DNA of 64,000 bases, taken from NCBI RefSeq assembly GCF_039523615.1, contig NZ_BAAAFQ010000006.1, forward strand, positions 124,001-188,000, given 5' to 3'. The position numbers and the translations under genes are program-made. This document shows, in pieces, positions 42,774 to 52,237 of the stretch. The stretch is from Psychrosphaera haliotis (GTDB lineage Bacteria; Pseudomonadota; Gammaproteobacteria; Enterobacterales; Alteromonadaceae). The notes under the pieces were generated by a model. The model did not search any database and was not told the origin of the DNA. It saw nothing but the letters and a program-made list of their open reading frames with translations. Every line of letters starts with the position of its first letter. Within the stretch, counting starts at the first letter, position 1.

Positions 42774-44882
42774 TTACTCAGCTGCTGGTGCTTCTTCAGC
42801 TACCGCTTCTTTCATGCTCAAACGAACACGACCTTGGCGATCAATCTCAAGAACTTTAACAACAACTTCTTGGCCTTCAGATAAAACGTCAGAAACATTC
42901 TCAACACGCTCTTGTGAGATTTGAGAAATGTGAACTAAACCGTCTTTACCAGGTAGTACGTTTACAAACGCACCGAAGTCTACAATACGAGCAACTTTAC
43001 CGTTGTACGTTCTGCCAACTTCTAAGTCAGTTGTTAATTGCTTAACGCGTTCGATACAAGCTTGTGCACTTGCGCCGTCAGTTGCAGCAATTTTTACAGT
43101 ACCGTCATCTTCAATTTCAATTGTTGTACCCGTTTCTTCAGTAAGAGCACGAATAGTTGCGCCACCTTTACCGATAACGTCAGCAATTTTCTTCTGAGGA
43201 ATTTTAACTGTGTAGATACGTGGAGCAAATTCAGACATTTCTTCACGGTGACCGCCGATAGCAGCGTCCATTACTGTAAGGATATGTAAACGAGCAGCTT
43301 TAGCTTGAACTAACGCCTTGTCCATGATCTCTTTAGTGATACCTTCAATTTTGATGTCCATTTGAAGTGCAGTGATACCTTCAGCAGTACCTGCAACTTT
43401 AAAGTCCATGTCACCTAAGTGATCTTCATCACCAAGGATGTCTGAAAGTACAACAAAGTTTGTATCATCTTTAACTAGACCCATCGCAATACCAGCAACT
43501 GATGCTTTAATTGGAACACCAGCATCCATAAGCGCTAGAGATGAACCACAAACAGAAGCCATTGAAGATGAACCGTTAGATTCTGTAATTTCAGAAACTA
43601 GACGTACTGTGTACGGGAATTCAGCTTGTGAAGGCATAACTGCAGCAACACCGCGTTTCGCAAGGCGACCGTGACCAATTTCACGACGCTTAGGTGAGCC
43701 CATGAAACCAGTTTCACCAACACAGTACGGAGGGAAGTTATAATGAAGCATGAACGGGTCACGACGTTCGCCAAGTAGCGAATCGATGATTTGAGAATCA
43801 CGCTCTGTACCTAATGTTGCAGTAACAATTGCTTGAGTCTCACCACGTGTGAATAGTGAAGAACCGTGTGTACGAGGTAAAATACCTGTTTTCACGTCAA
43901 GAGCACGAATCATGTCTGGTTCACGACCATCAATACGTTTTTCGCCAGCTAGGATACGTGAACGAACAACGTCTTTTTCAAGATCATGTACTAATTCAGA
44001 GATTTCTTTTTCGTTAAAATCTTCTTCGCTTAACTCTTCAGCAAGTGCAGCAACAGTTGATTTTTTAACTTCACCAACGGCGTCATAACGCGCCATTTTG
44101 TCAGCGATTGAGTATGCAGCATCGATACCGTCTTTTGCTAACGCAGCAACTTTCGTTTTCAATTCTGTGTTCTCAGCAGGAGCAGTCCATTCCCAAGCTG
44201 GAGTCGCTACTTCAGCAGAAAATTCTTTTATTGCAGTAACAATAGCTTGTAACTGCTCATGACCGTATACAACAGCACCAAGCATAGTCTCTTCAGAAAG
44301 CACAGCTGCTTCTGATTCAACCATAAGTACAGCATTATCAGTACCAGCAACAACTAAGTCTAAGTCACTAGTTGCAAGTTCTGTTTGAGATGGGTTAAGT
44401 ACGTATTGGTCATTTACAACACCAACACGAGCAACACCGATAGGACCATTAAATGGAATGCCAGAGATAGATAACGCAGCTGATGCACCGATCATTGCTA
44501 CTAGGTCTGGTTGAATTTCAGGGTTTACCGACATAACTGTACAAACAACTTGTACTTCGTTTTTGAATCCTTCAGGGAAAAGTGGACGTAAAGGACGGTC
44601 AATTAGACGCGCAATTAATGTCTCTTCTTCAGCTGGACGACCTTCACGTTTGAAGAAACCGCCTGGGATTTTACCGCCTGCATAGGCTTTTTCTTGGTAG
44701 TTGATAGTTAATGGGAAGAAGTCTTGGCCTGGAGCCGCTTCTTTTTTACCAACAACACTTACGAATACTGATGTATCGCCGATGCTAGCCATTACTGCAG
44801 CAGTAGCTTGACGTGCAATCACGCCAGTTTCAAGAGTGACCTCATGCTGACCATATTGGAATTTTTTAATAATTGGAGTCAC
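42774..44882 (-). CDS. pnp: Polyribonucleotide nucleotidyltransferase
   Basis: 702 residues. It carries two RNase PH-like domains (FFKREGRPAEEETLIARLID; YNFPPYCVGETGFMGSPKRR), a KH domain (IADVIGKGGATIRALTEETG) and an S1 domain (GKVARIVDFGAFVNVLPGKD). It is the phosphorolytic 3' exonuclease of the degradosome. The start is GTG at 44882, with AAGGAA seven bases upstream. The GTG overlaps an out-of-frame ATG that meets a stop at once. It lies downstream of rpsO behind a terminator; in E. coli pnp autoregulates through this leader. Confidence 0.96.
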   Translation of the reverse strand: MTPIIKKFQYGQHEVTLETGVIARQATAAVMASIGDTSVFVSVVGKKEAAPGQDFFPLTINYQEKAYAGGKIPGGFFKREGRPAEEETLIARLIDRPLRPLFPEGFKNEVQVVCTVMSVNPEIQPDLVAMIGASAALSISGIPFNGPIGVARVGVVNDQYVLNPSQTELATSDLDLVVAGTDNAVLMVESEAAVLSEETMLGAVVYGHEQLQAIVTAIKEFSAEVATPAWEWTAPAENTELKTKVAALAKDGIDAAYSIADKMARYDAVGEVKKSTVAALAEELSEEDFNEKEISELVHDLEKDVVRSRILAGEKRIDGREPDMIRALDVKTGILPRTHGSSLFTRGETQAIVTATLGTERDSQIIDSLLGERRDPFMLHYNFPPYCVGETGFMGSPKRREIGHGRLAKRGVAAVMPSQAEFPYTVRLVSEITESNGSSSMASVCGSSLALMDAGVPIKASVAGIAMGLVKDDTNFVVLSDILGDEDHLGDMDFKVAGTAEGITALQMDIKIEGITKEIMDKALVQAKAARLHILTVMDAAIGGHREEMSEFAPRIYTVKIPQKKIADVIGKGGATIRALTEETGTTIEIEDDGTVKIAATDGASAQACIERVKQLTTDLEVGRTYNGKVARIVDFGAFVNVLPGKDGLVHISQISQERVENVSDVLSEGQEVVVKVLEIDRQGRVRLSMKEAVAEEAPAAE

Positions 44883-45052
44883 ATTTATTTCCTTTCATTG
44901 CGATTTGGCTATTTTTTCAGAGCGCTTTTATTTCGGATGCATTTAACTTCACATACACCCACGCCGACCAAATCTATTATTTTCATATAAGTTCGCGCCA
45001 TATTATACGCACGACTATTTCTAATACCATTAAAATTAAGTGACAGGCACAA

Positions 45053-45079
45053 AAAAAGGAGCAATAAATGCTCCTTTTT
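45053..45079 (-). terminator. Intrinsic terminator between rpsO and pnp
   Basis: GGAGCA (45058-45063) pairs with TGCTCC (45069-45074), flanked by A and T runs. This corresponds in place to the rpsO t1 terminator of E. coli, allowing partial read-through into pnp. Confidence 0.85.
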
Positions 45080-45100
45080 AAAATCTGAATTCAGATTTAA

Positions 45101-45370
45101 TTAACGACGTAGGCCTAAACGTTTGATTAGGTCGTTGTAACGCTCAAGGCTACGGCTTTTAAGATAGTCTAAAAGCTTACGACGTTGGCTAACTTTACGT
45201 AAAAGACCACGACGTGAGTGGTTGTCTTTTTTGTGTGCTGCAAAGTGGCCTTGTAGCTTGTTGATGTCTGCAGTTAATAATGCAACTTGAACTTCAACAG
45301 AACCAGAATCTTTTTCGTTTGCACCGAAATCCGCTAGGATTTTAGCTTTATCTTCAACGCTTAGTGACAT
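45101..45370 (-). CDS. rpsO: 30S ribosomal protein S15
   Basis: 89 residues, identical in length to E. coli S15. VALLTADINKLQGHFAAHKK, DNHSRRGLLRKVSQRRKLLD and the C-terminal RLGLRR are diagnostic. It binds the 16S rRNA central domain early in assembly. ATG at 45370 has GGAGAG four bases upstream; an extra in-frame start at 45382 lies before the ribosome binding site and is rejected. Confidence 0.97.
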   Translation of the reverse strand: MSLSVEDKAKILADFGANEKDSGSVEVQVALLTADINKLQGHFAAHKKDNHSRRGLLRKVSQRRKLLDYLKSRSLERYNDLIKRLGLRR

Positions 45371-45483
45371 AAGTCTCTCCAAAAATAAAATATGATGTGG
45401 TAGCAGCCAATCACTAACTCAGCCGCTACAGGATAAACTCGAATTAACGAGAGACGCGCATTCTACGCAACTCTATGAAAAAC

Positions 45484-46476
45484 TCAAGGTGTTTTTACTG
45501 CCAACCGCTTAACCTTTACATGTCCTTGAGAAAAACAAACAACACCCTCAAACTCACCGGTCTCTGAGTCATAAGCGGTAAACTCTGTTTCCTCATCTTT
45601 CATCGAGTACTGTTGAAACAAGTCGGCATTTAAGTCCACCATTGCAGCATCAATAGGTACTGTCTGACCAAACCTTAATATTTCAAAGGCTCTGGTTGAT
45701 AACTTAATTTCAGGCAGCCCAATTAACGCGGTTTGCATTGGTAATAAGTGACTATCAAGTTCAGTATAATCCACTTCATTTTCCGGGTTTCCGTCAATAA
45801 AGTTGTCATCTTTTAGCTTTTGAATTTGATCAAGTGTTAGCATTTTATCTACAGGATAGTTAGCTACTTGAGTACGTCGCAGTACTTTAACGTGAGCACC
45901 ACAACCTAATAACTGGCCAAGATCATCAACCAATGTACGGATGTAAGTCCCCTTTGAACAACGAACCTGAAAATCGGCTTCATCACCACGGAAATCTAAT
46001 AACTCAAACTCATAGATGGTGATAGGTCTAGCTGCTCGTTCAACGGTTATGCCTTGACGCGCCAATTTGTAAAGAGGCTGACCATTATGCTTTAAAGCTG
46101 AAAACATAGTTGGGACCTGCTTTATTGGTCCTGTTAACGTTTCTTTAAACTCATTAATTTGATCAAGGGTAATATCTACCTCTCGAACTTCAACAATTTC
46201 ACCTTCTGCATCACTGGTATCCGTACGTTCACCAAACTTTGCAGTCACAAAGTAACTCTTATCTGAGTCTAGTAGGTACTGGCTATATTTTGTTGCTTCA
46301 CCTAAACAAATAGGCAACATGCCGGTTGCTAGAGGATCAAGCGCACCAGTATGCCCAGCTTTTTGAGCGTTAAAAATTGCTCTCACTTTTTGTAGTATAT
46401 TGTTTGAAGAGCCACCTTCAGGCTTATCAACCAATACAATGCCGTTAATCGCACGGCCTTTTTTCCTACGTGCCAT
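45484..46476 (-). CDS. truB: tRNA pseudouridine(55) synthase
   Basis: 330 residues. The catalytic region HTGALDPLATGMLPICLGEA holds the essential Asp. The N-terminal GIVLVDKPEGGSSNNIL and the later RCSKGTYIRTLVDDLGQLLG are typical. It makes Psi55 in the T loop of all elongator tRNAs. It lies 5 bp after rbfA. Confidence 0.96.
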   Translation of the reverse strand: MARRKKGRAINGIVLVDKPEGGSSNNILQKVRAIFNAQKAGHTGALDPLATGMLPICLGEATKYSQYLLDSDKSYFVTAKFGERTDTSDAEGEIVEVREVDITLDQINEFKETLTGPIKQVPTMFSALKHNGQPLYKLARQGITVERAARPITIYEFELLDFRGDEADFQVRCSKGTYIRTLVDDLGQLLGCGAHVKVLRRTQVANYPVDKMLTLDQIQKLKDDNFIDGNPENEVDYTELDSHLLPMQTALIGLPEIKLSTRAFEILRFGQTVPIDAAMVDLNADLFQQYSMKDEETEFTAYDSETGEFEGVVCFSQGHVKVKRLAVKTP

Positions 46477-46481
46477 AAATC

Positions 46482-46889
46482 TTAGTCGTCCAAATCTTCC
46501 GCTGGGTTTTTGCCAGACTCAGCTCTGCGAACTTTATCTTTCTGAATAGCCTCATCAACTTTATTCGACATCTTAATACCAGTTACTAAGCTATTGTCGT
46601 AGATAAATTTGATTTCAGGTACGATACGTAAACGCATGCGTTTACCAATTTCCATACGGAAAAAACCATTGGCTTTGTTTAATATTTCCAACGCTTCTGC
46701 AATTTCTTCTTCTTCTTTACCAAAAAACGTGACAAATACTGAAACGTAAGCAAGGTCTTTGGTGACTTCTACTTCTGATACCGTAACCCAGCCAATACGT
46801 GGGTCTTTAAAATCACGTTGTAATATCATCGCAATTTCTTGTTGCACCTGTTGTGCTACACGATCTGTTCTAGAAAAGTTCTTATCCAC
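46482..46889 (-). CDS. rbfA: Ribosome-binding factor A
   Basis: 135 residues with the KH-like RbfA core: RVAQQVQQEIAMILQRDFKD, then VTVSEVEVTKDLAYVSVFV and LRIVPEIKFIYDNS. It assists late 16S rRNA 5'-end maturation, notably in the cold. The start is GTG at 46889 with GGAG six bases upstream. A terminator-like hairpin lies between infB and this gene. Confidence 0.95.
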   Translation of the reverse strand: MDKNFSRTDRVAQQVQQEIAMILQRDFKDPRIGWVTVSEVEVTKDLAYVSVFVTFFGKEEEEIAEALEILNKANGFFRMEIGKRMRLRIVPEIKFIYDNSLVTGIKMSNKVDEAIQKDKVRRAESGKNPAEDLDD

Positions 46890-46976
46890 TTTTCTCTCCT
46901 CTTTAAGTTAATGACTTAATTATATAAAAATAGTTTCAAGCCATAAATGTGACGTTAATTTTGTAACTAGCCAACA

Positions 46977-47001
46977 AAAAAGGGGCACGTTAGCCCCTTT
47001 T
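46977..47001 (-). terminator. Terminator-like hairpin between infB and rbfA
   Basis: AAAAGGGGC (46978-46986), 6-nt loop, GCCCCTTTT (46993-47001), with T-run on the minus strand. It lies within the nusA-infB-rbfA block, so probably partial. Confidence 0.75.
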
Positions 47002-47024
47002 ATACGTCAGCCGTTAAAAGGCAA

Positions 47025-49667
47025 TTATAAAGTACGTTGTATTTCAACAATCTCGAATACTTCGATCATGTCGCCAACTTTAACGTCATTATAGTTCTTA
47101 ACACCGATACCACATTCCATTCCGTTACGAACTTCTTGAACGTCATCTTTAAAGCGACGTAGAGATTCAAGTTCACCTTCATAGATAACCACGTTATCAC
47201 GAAGTACACGGATTGGATTGTTACGCTTGATGTTACCTTCAGTAACCATACAACCAGCGATTGCGCCAATCTTAGGAGACTTAAACACATCACGAACTTC
47301 AGCAAGACCAATAATTTCTTGTCTGAATTCTGGCGCTAACATGCCTGACATTGCTTGTTTAACTTCATCAATCAGGTCATAGATTACGCTGTAGTAACGT
47401 AAATCAATATCTTCTTGTTCCATTAAACGACGAGCCGTTGCATCTGCACGAACGTTAAAGCCAACAACGATTGCATTTGAAGCTTGCGCCAAAGATGCAT
47501 CAGTTTCAGTAAGACCACCAACGCCACTACCAACGATGTTCACTTTAACTTCATCTGTAGATAGACGAGTTAGTGAGTCAGTAATTGCTTCTAGTGAACC
47601 TTGTACATCAGTCTTAAGAACGATGTTAAGTTCTGAAACGTCACCTTCTTCCATGTTTGCAAACATGTTTTCAAGTTTCGCTTTTTGTTGTCTTGCTAGT
47701 TTAACTTCACGGTATTTACCCTGACGCTTATTAGCTACTTCACGAGCTTTACGCTCATCACGAACAACAGTTGCTTCGTCACCAGCTTGTGGTACACCAG
47801 ATAAACCAAGTATTTCTACTGGAATAGATGGACCCGCTCTATCAATCTCTTTGCCGTTTTCGTCTTTCATCGCTTTAACACGACCATACTCAAAACCACA
47901 TAGAACGATATCGCCGCGCTTAAGTTCACCTTCTTGAACAAGAACCGTTGCTACTGGGCCACGTCCTTTATCTAAGCGTGACTCAATTACAACACCATGT
48001 GCTGCACCGTGATCAACCGCAGTAAGTTCAAGTAGCTCAGCTTGTAAGCTGATTGCTTCAAGTAACGCTTCAATACCATCACCCGTTTTTGCAGATACGT
48101 GCATAAACTGAGTATCGCCACCCCAATCTTCAGGGATTACGTCAAGCGCAGATAATTCGTTTTTAACACGATCTGGATCTGCTGACTCTTTATCAATTTT
48201 GTTAACTGCGATGATTAAAGGAACGCCAGCTGCTTTAGCATGCTGAACCGCTTCTTTAGTCTGTGGCATAACACCATCATCAGCGGCAACCGCAATAACT
48301 ACAATATCCGTTGCTTTAGCACCACGAGCACGCATTGACGTAAAGGCCGCGTGTCCAGGAGTATCTAGGAATGTAATCATGCCATTTGACGTATCAACGT
48401 GGTAAGCACCAATGTGCTGAGTAATACCACCGGCTTCTCCGTCAGCAATATTTGCTTTACGGATATAATCTAGTAACGATGTTTTACCATGGTCAACGTG
48501 ACCCATTACAGTAACAACTGGCGCTCTAGAAACCGCGTCACCTTCACCAGAAGCACGATCCGCTAATACAGACTCTTCTAGTTCATTTGACTTAGTTAAT
48601 ACAAATTTATGACCCATTTCTTCAACAACAAGACTTGCTGTTTCTTGATCTAAAACTTGGTTAATAGTAACCATTTCGCCCATTTTCATCATAGCTTTTA
48701 CAACTGATGCGCCTTTAACGGCCATCTTGTTCGCTAATTCTGCAACGGTAATTGTTTCACTAATCTTAACAACTTGCTCAACAGGTGATGCAGGCTTTTG
48801 GAAACCGTGTTGGTTTTTAGCTTGCTTACCTTTTCTACGACGACCAGTAAGAGTACTCGCTTCATCTTTATCGCCTTTTTTCTTGGCTTTACGACGAGAC
48901 TTTTTCTCTTCTTGTTTATCTTGATCATCTTCAGCTAACTGAGCATAAACAGAGCTATGAACATGAAGATCTTCTTCTTTCTCATGCTCTAACTTATATT
49001 TACGTTGAGCTTCTGCTTCTTCCCACTCTTTGCCTTTTTCTTCAGCAAGTTTACGAGCTTCTTCAGCAAGTTTAGCCGCTTCTTCTTCCGCTTTTTTAAG
49101 AGCTTCTTGTTCTAGCGCTAAACGAATTCTTTGTTCTTCAGCAGTTTCTTCTTTGACAGCTTTCTTTTCAGCTGGCTTGTTCGCTTTTGCTGCTTTAGCC
49201 GCTTCTTTACGCTTATCATCTGCTTCTTTTTTAGCTTTAGCTTCTGCATCGCGTTTTGCTTTAGCTTCTGCATCGCGTTTTGCTTTTTCTTCCGCTTCGC
49301 GTTTTGCAGCTTCTTCAGCTTCAAGTCTTGCTTTTTCTTCCGCTTCTGCTGCCGCAGCTAACTCTTCTGGGCTTCGCTTAACAAAAGTACGCTTTTTACG
49401 AACTTCTACTTGTACGTTTTTAGCCTTGCCTGAACCACTATTAACACTCAATGTGCTCTTAGTTTTACGTTGCAGAGTCATCTTTGTAGGTTCAGCACCT
49501 TCGCCGCCATGAGCTTTGCTTAAGTGGTCAAGTAATTGCTTTTTCTCAGCTTCATTAACCATGTCGCCAACCGCTTTTTTAATACCAGCGTCTGCGAATT
49601 GTGAAACCAGCTTCTCAACCGGAGTGCCCACGTCCTGGGCTAGTTTATCTAAACTAACTTCTGTCAT
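47025..49667 (-). CDS. infB: Translation initiation factor IF-2
   Basis: 880 residues. An N-terminal IF2_N domain is followed by a long Ala/Glu/Lys-rich helical region with perfect short repeats (about 100-230), and a second IF2_N near 305. The GTPase domain has G1 VMGHVDHGKTSLLDYI, G3 DTPGHAAF and G4 NKID, then domains II-IV bind fMet-tRNA. It brings initiator tRNA to the 30S P site; notably, that tRNA (metY) is encoded upstream in the same block. 23 bp after nusA. Confidence 0.97.
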   Translation of the reverse strand: MTEVSLDKLAQDVGTPVEKLVSQFADAGIKKAVGDMVNEAEKKQLLDHLSKAHGGEGAEPTKMTLQRKTKSTLSVNSGSGKAKNVQVEVRKKRTFVKRSPEELAAAAEAEEKARLEAEEAAKREAEEKAKRDAEAKAKRDAEAKAKKEADDKRKEAAKAAKANKPAEKKAVKEETAEEQRIRLALEQEALKKAEEEAAKLAEEARKLAEEKGKEWEEAEAQRKYKLEHEKEEDLHVHSSVYAQLAEDDQDKQEEKKSRRKAKKKGDKDEASTLTGRRRKGKQAKNQHGFQKPASPVEQVVKISETITVAELANKMAVKGASVVKAMMKMGEMVTINQVLDQETASLVVEEMGHKFVLTKSNELEESVLADRASGEGDAVSRAPVVTVMGHVDHGKTSLLDYIRKANIADGEAGGITQHIGAYHVDTSNGMITFLDTPGHAAFTSMRARGAKATDIVVIAVAADDGVMPQTKEAVQHAKAAGVPLIIAVNKIDKESADPDRVKNELSALDVIPEDWGGDTQFMHVSAKTGDGIEALLEAISLQAELLELTAVDHGAAHGVVIESRLDKGRGPVATVLVQEGELKRGDIVLCGFEYGRVKAMKDENGKEIDRAGPSIPVEILGLSGVPQAGDEATVVRDERKAREVANKRQGKYREVKLARQQKAKLENMFANMEEGDVSELNIVLKTDVQGSLEAITDSLTRLSTDEVKVNIVGSGVGGLTETDASLAQASNAIVVGFNVRADATARRLMEQEDIDLRYYSVIYDLIDEVKQAMSGMLAPEFRQEIIGLAEVRDVFKSPKIGAIAGCMVTEGNIKRNNPIRVLRDNVVIYEGELESLRRFKDDVQEVRNGMECGIGVKNYNDVKVGDMIEVFEIVEIQRTL
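49234..49305. repeat. 24-bp tandem repeat in the IF-2 N-terminal region
   Basis: Two identical 24-bp units (49234-49257 and 49258-49281) and a diverged third (49282-49305) encode AKRDAEAK-type octads in the charged helix of IF-2. This segment is variable among bacteria. Confidence 0.8.
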
Positions 49668-49690
49668 ATTTCTAAATACCTCCGTTGAAC

Positions 49691-51187
49691 CTATTGCTCT
49701 TCACTAAACCAAACAATGTTACGTGCAGCCATAATTAGCTCGCCCGCTTTTTCTTCAGTAATCTCTTCAATGTCACTAAGTTCATCAACACCTTGCTCTG
49801 CTAACAATTCAAGGTTAGTAATACCTTTACTTGCGAACACATAAGCTAAGTGACGATCGACACCTTCAAGGTTTAGTAAGTCTTCTTCAGGTTCTGAATT
49901 TTCAAGCGACTCTTCATTTGCAAGCGCTTTTGTTGTAAGTGTTGCTTTTGCACGTGCGCGCAGTTCTTCTATTGTATCTTCGTCTAATCCATCAACTTCA
50001 AGTAACTCAGAAACTGGTACGTAGGCAACTTCTTCTAGTGATGAGAAACCTTCTTCAACTAACATCGTTGCGAAGTCTTCATCAATATCTAACCCTTCAG
50101 TAAACAGCTGTATCGTTTTGCTGTTTTCTGCTTGATGTTTTTCAGCCATATCGGCTTCTGTCATTACGTTTAATTCCCAGCCAGTTAATTGGCTAGCTAA
50201 TCGTACGTTTTGACCACTACGGCCAATGGCCATAGCTAAATTGTCTGCAGCAACGGCAATATCCATAGACTTGCTGTCTTCATCAACAATAATTGATGCT
50301 ACTTCTGCCGGTGCCATTGCGTTAATTACAAACTGCGCAGGGTTACCGTCATATAAAACAATATCTACACGCTCACCGTTAAGTTCACCAGATACTGCTT
50401 GTACACGAGCACCTCGCATACCAACACACGCACCAACTGGGTCAATGCGACGGTCGTTTGATTTAACTGCGATTTTTGCACGTGAACCTGGATCGCGAGC
50501 TGCTGCAATAATGTCTAGCATTTCTTCACCAATTTCTGGTACTTCAATGCGGAATAATTCAATTAGCATTTCAGGCTTAGTACGGCTCACAAATAACTGA
50601 GGGCCACGTACTTCTGGCTTAACCGCATATAAATATGCTCTTGCACGGTCACCTGGACGGAATGTTTCACGCTGAATCATATCTTCACGATATAAAACGG
50701 CTTCAGCATTCGCACCTAAGTCCAAAATAACGTTATCGCGATTTACTTTTTTAACGATACCAGTAATTAGCTCGCCAACTTGGTCATAGTATTGCTCAGC
50801 AATTTGACCGCGTTCAGCTTCACGTACCTTTTGTACGATTACTTGTTTCGCCATTTGAGTCGTAATACGGTCAAATTTAATAGATTCGATTTGTTCTTCA
50901 ACAAAGTCACCTAATTGAAGCTCAGGCTCATCATATTGAGCAGCTGATATGCTCATTTCTGCGCTTGGGTTTTCCATTTGGTGATCATCAGGAACAACTA
51001 ACCAGCGACGGAACGTATCGTACTCGCCAGTTTCTTGGTCAATAGAAACACGTACTTCTATTTCAGCAGTGTGCTTTTTCTTTGTTGCAGCCGCTAGAGC
51101 AAACTCAAGCGCTTCAAAAATCTTTTCGCGTGGAACGGCTTTCTCATTCGATACCGCTTCTGCCACCAGTAATAGTTCTTTTGCCAT
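49691..51187 (-). CDS. nusA: Transcription termination/antitermination protein NusA
   Basis: 498 residues: N-terminal RNAP-binding domain (LLVAEAVSNEKAVPREKIFE), S1 domain (about 135-200), KH1 and KH2 (RIDPVGACVGMRGARVQAV; AIGRSGQNVRLASQLTGWEL). Two C-terminal acidic repeats follow (FATMLVEEGFSSLEEVAYV; LAYVFASKGITNLELLAEQG). It modulates pausing, Rho and intrinsic termination, and antitermination, which may matter for the several hairpins inside this very block. 24 bp after rimP. Confidence 0.96.
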   Translation of the reverse strand: MAKELLLVAEAVSNEKAVPREKIFEALEFALAAATKKKHTAEIEVRVSIDQETGEYDTFRRWLVVPDDHQMENPSAEMSISAAQYDEPELQLGDFVEEQIESIKFDRITTQMAKQVIVQKVREAERGQIAEQYYDQVGELITGIVKKVNRDNVILDLGANAEAVLYREDMIQRETFRPGDRARAYLYAVKPEVRGPQLFVSRTKPEMLIELFRIEVPEIGEEMLDIIAAARDPGSRAKIAVKSNDRRIDPVGACVGMRGARVQAVSGELNGERVDIVLYDGNPAQFVINAMAPAEVASIIVDEDSKSMDIAVAADNLAMAIGRSGQNVRLASQLTGWELNVMTEADMAEKHQAENSKTIQLFTEGLDIDEDFATMLVEEGFSSLEEVAYVPVSELLEVDGLDEDTIEELRARAKATLTTKALANEESLENSEPEEDLLNLEGVDRHLAYVFASKGITNLELLAEQGVDELSDIEEITEEKAGELIMAARNIVWFSEEQ

Positions 51188-51211
51188 TATACTTCGCTCC
51201 TTTTTATCTGG

Positions 51212-51670
51212 TTAGTCGAATTGAGCAACTAAATGTGCTTTTTGGACATTATCAATTAAAATAGAGAACACTTGATTATCCACGTTGATGTTGATCATAT
51301 CGCTCTCAACTTCAACAAGCGTCCCTTTAAAATTACGACGGCCATCTTGCGGCACATTTAATTTTACACTCACAGTTTCGTTTACCACTTTGGCGAAATG
51401 TTCAACGGTGAACAATGGACGATCCATGCCCGGTGACGAAACTTCTAAACTATATTCAGTAGAAATTGGGTCTTCAACGTCTAGTATTGCGCCAGCTTGA
51501 TGACTTACATCAGCACAGTTATCAACTGAAATACCATTTTCATGATCAATATAAATACGCAACGTTGAATGGTTTCCAGCTCGTATAAATTCAACACCTA
51601 ACAATTCAAAGCCTAAAGCATCAACTGCAGGTTGTAACATTTCAGTTAAACGCAATTCAAGGTTAGTCAA
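51212..51670 (-). CDS. rimP: Ribosome maturation factor RimP
   Basis: 152 residues. The core LTEMLQPAVDALGFELLGVE, STLRIYIDHENGISVDNCAD and LEVSSPGMDRPLFT matches E. coli RimP (150). It aids 30S assembly. The start is TTG at 51670 with GGAG seven bases upstream. A longer frame reaching 51754 is rejected because it would run through the metY terminator and add 28 residues absent from the family. Confidence 0.93.
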   Translation of the reverse strand: MTNLELRLTEMLQPAVDALGFELLGVEFIRAGNHSTLRIYIDHENGISVDNCADVSHQAGAILDVEDPISTEYSLEVSSPGMDRPLFTVEHFAKVVNETVSVKLNVPQDGRRNFKGTLVEVESDMININVDNQVFSILIDNVQKAHLVAQFD

Positions 51671-51700
51671 ATCACCACTCCTATCACTAATTTTAAATAC

Positions 51701-51721
51701 AAAAAAAGGGCCTAAAGCCCC
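51701..51721 (-). terminator. Terminator between metY and rimP
   Basis: On the minus strand GGGC (51717-51720), TTTAG loop, GCCC (51708-51711), then seven T. The stem is short but all G-C. It would end the metY transcript or attenuate rimP-nusA-infB, as in the E. coli metY operon. Confidence 0.55.
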
Positions 51722-51858
51722 AGTTGCATGTGCTAATTTAAACGCACACCACATAAACTGTTAACAGAAACTAAAGCGCCCCGATTCTCTCGAGGCAAAG
51801 TTTCTGGTTCTACTATAATACATATTCGCAATTGATTAATTTAAAAGCTACCTGTATT

Positions 51859-51935
<77 letters not shown>

Positions 51936-52023
51936 CCAGTAGACTAAAAACATTTACAGTCGGTTTTAACGACTACTTTATGGAAATGCCTCATAAAAGC
52001 CCTCCAAAAGATTTGATGCGGGG

Positions 52024-52051
52024 ATTATACTGGCTATTGAAATACATTCAA
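52024..52051 (-). promoter_or_regulatory. Promoter of the metY-rimP-nusA-infB block
   Basis: Minus strand TTGAAT (52046-52051), 16 bp, perfect TATAAT (52024-52029), followed by CCCCGC, a GC-rich discriminator typical of stringently controlled stable-RNA promoters. The rest of the 51936-52237 gap shows only AT-rich DNA and a weak promoter for the divergent gene. Confidence 0.75.
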
Positions 52052-52152
52052 GTTAAACCTTGCTAAATATTCAAATTCACCGCTTATATAGACGTAAATT
52101 TTCAACTCTCGTTTTTATATGCCATTTTGATGTAATAAATATCAATTCATAT

Positions 52153-52182
52153 TTGTGATATTGCGTATTAACTTGGCATAAT
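52153..52182 (+). promoter_or_regulatory. Weak candidate promoter of the cysteine-synthase-like gene
   Basis: TTGTGA (52153-52158), 18 bp, CATAAT (52177-52182). If used, transcription starts near 52189, after the first in-frame ATG (52181), which supports the internal start at 52238. Confidence 0.3.
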
Positions 52183-52237
52183 GCGACAAATACAATTTAA
52201 GACTTCAGCCAATTCTATTATTAAGAGGCCAACTTTT

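Noticed and set aside
49030..49512. A 160-codon Ser/Ala-rich + strand frame opposite infB
   Set aside because: It is the mirror of the Ala/Glu/Lys repeat region of IF-2, whose codon pattern leaves the opposite frame open.
51671..51754. 28-residue N-terminal extension of RimP
   Set aside because: It would translate the metY terminator and is absent from the family; TTG at 51670 has a good ribosome binding site.
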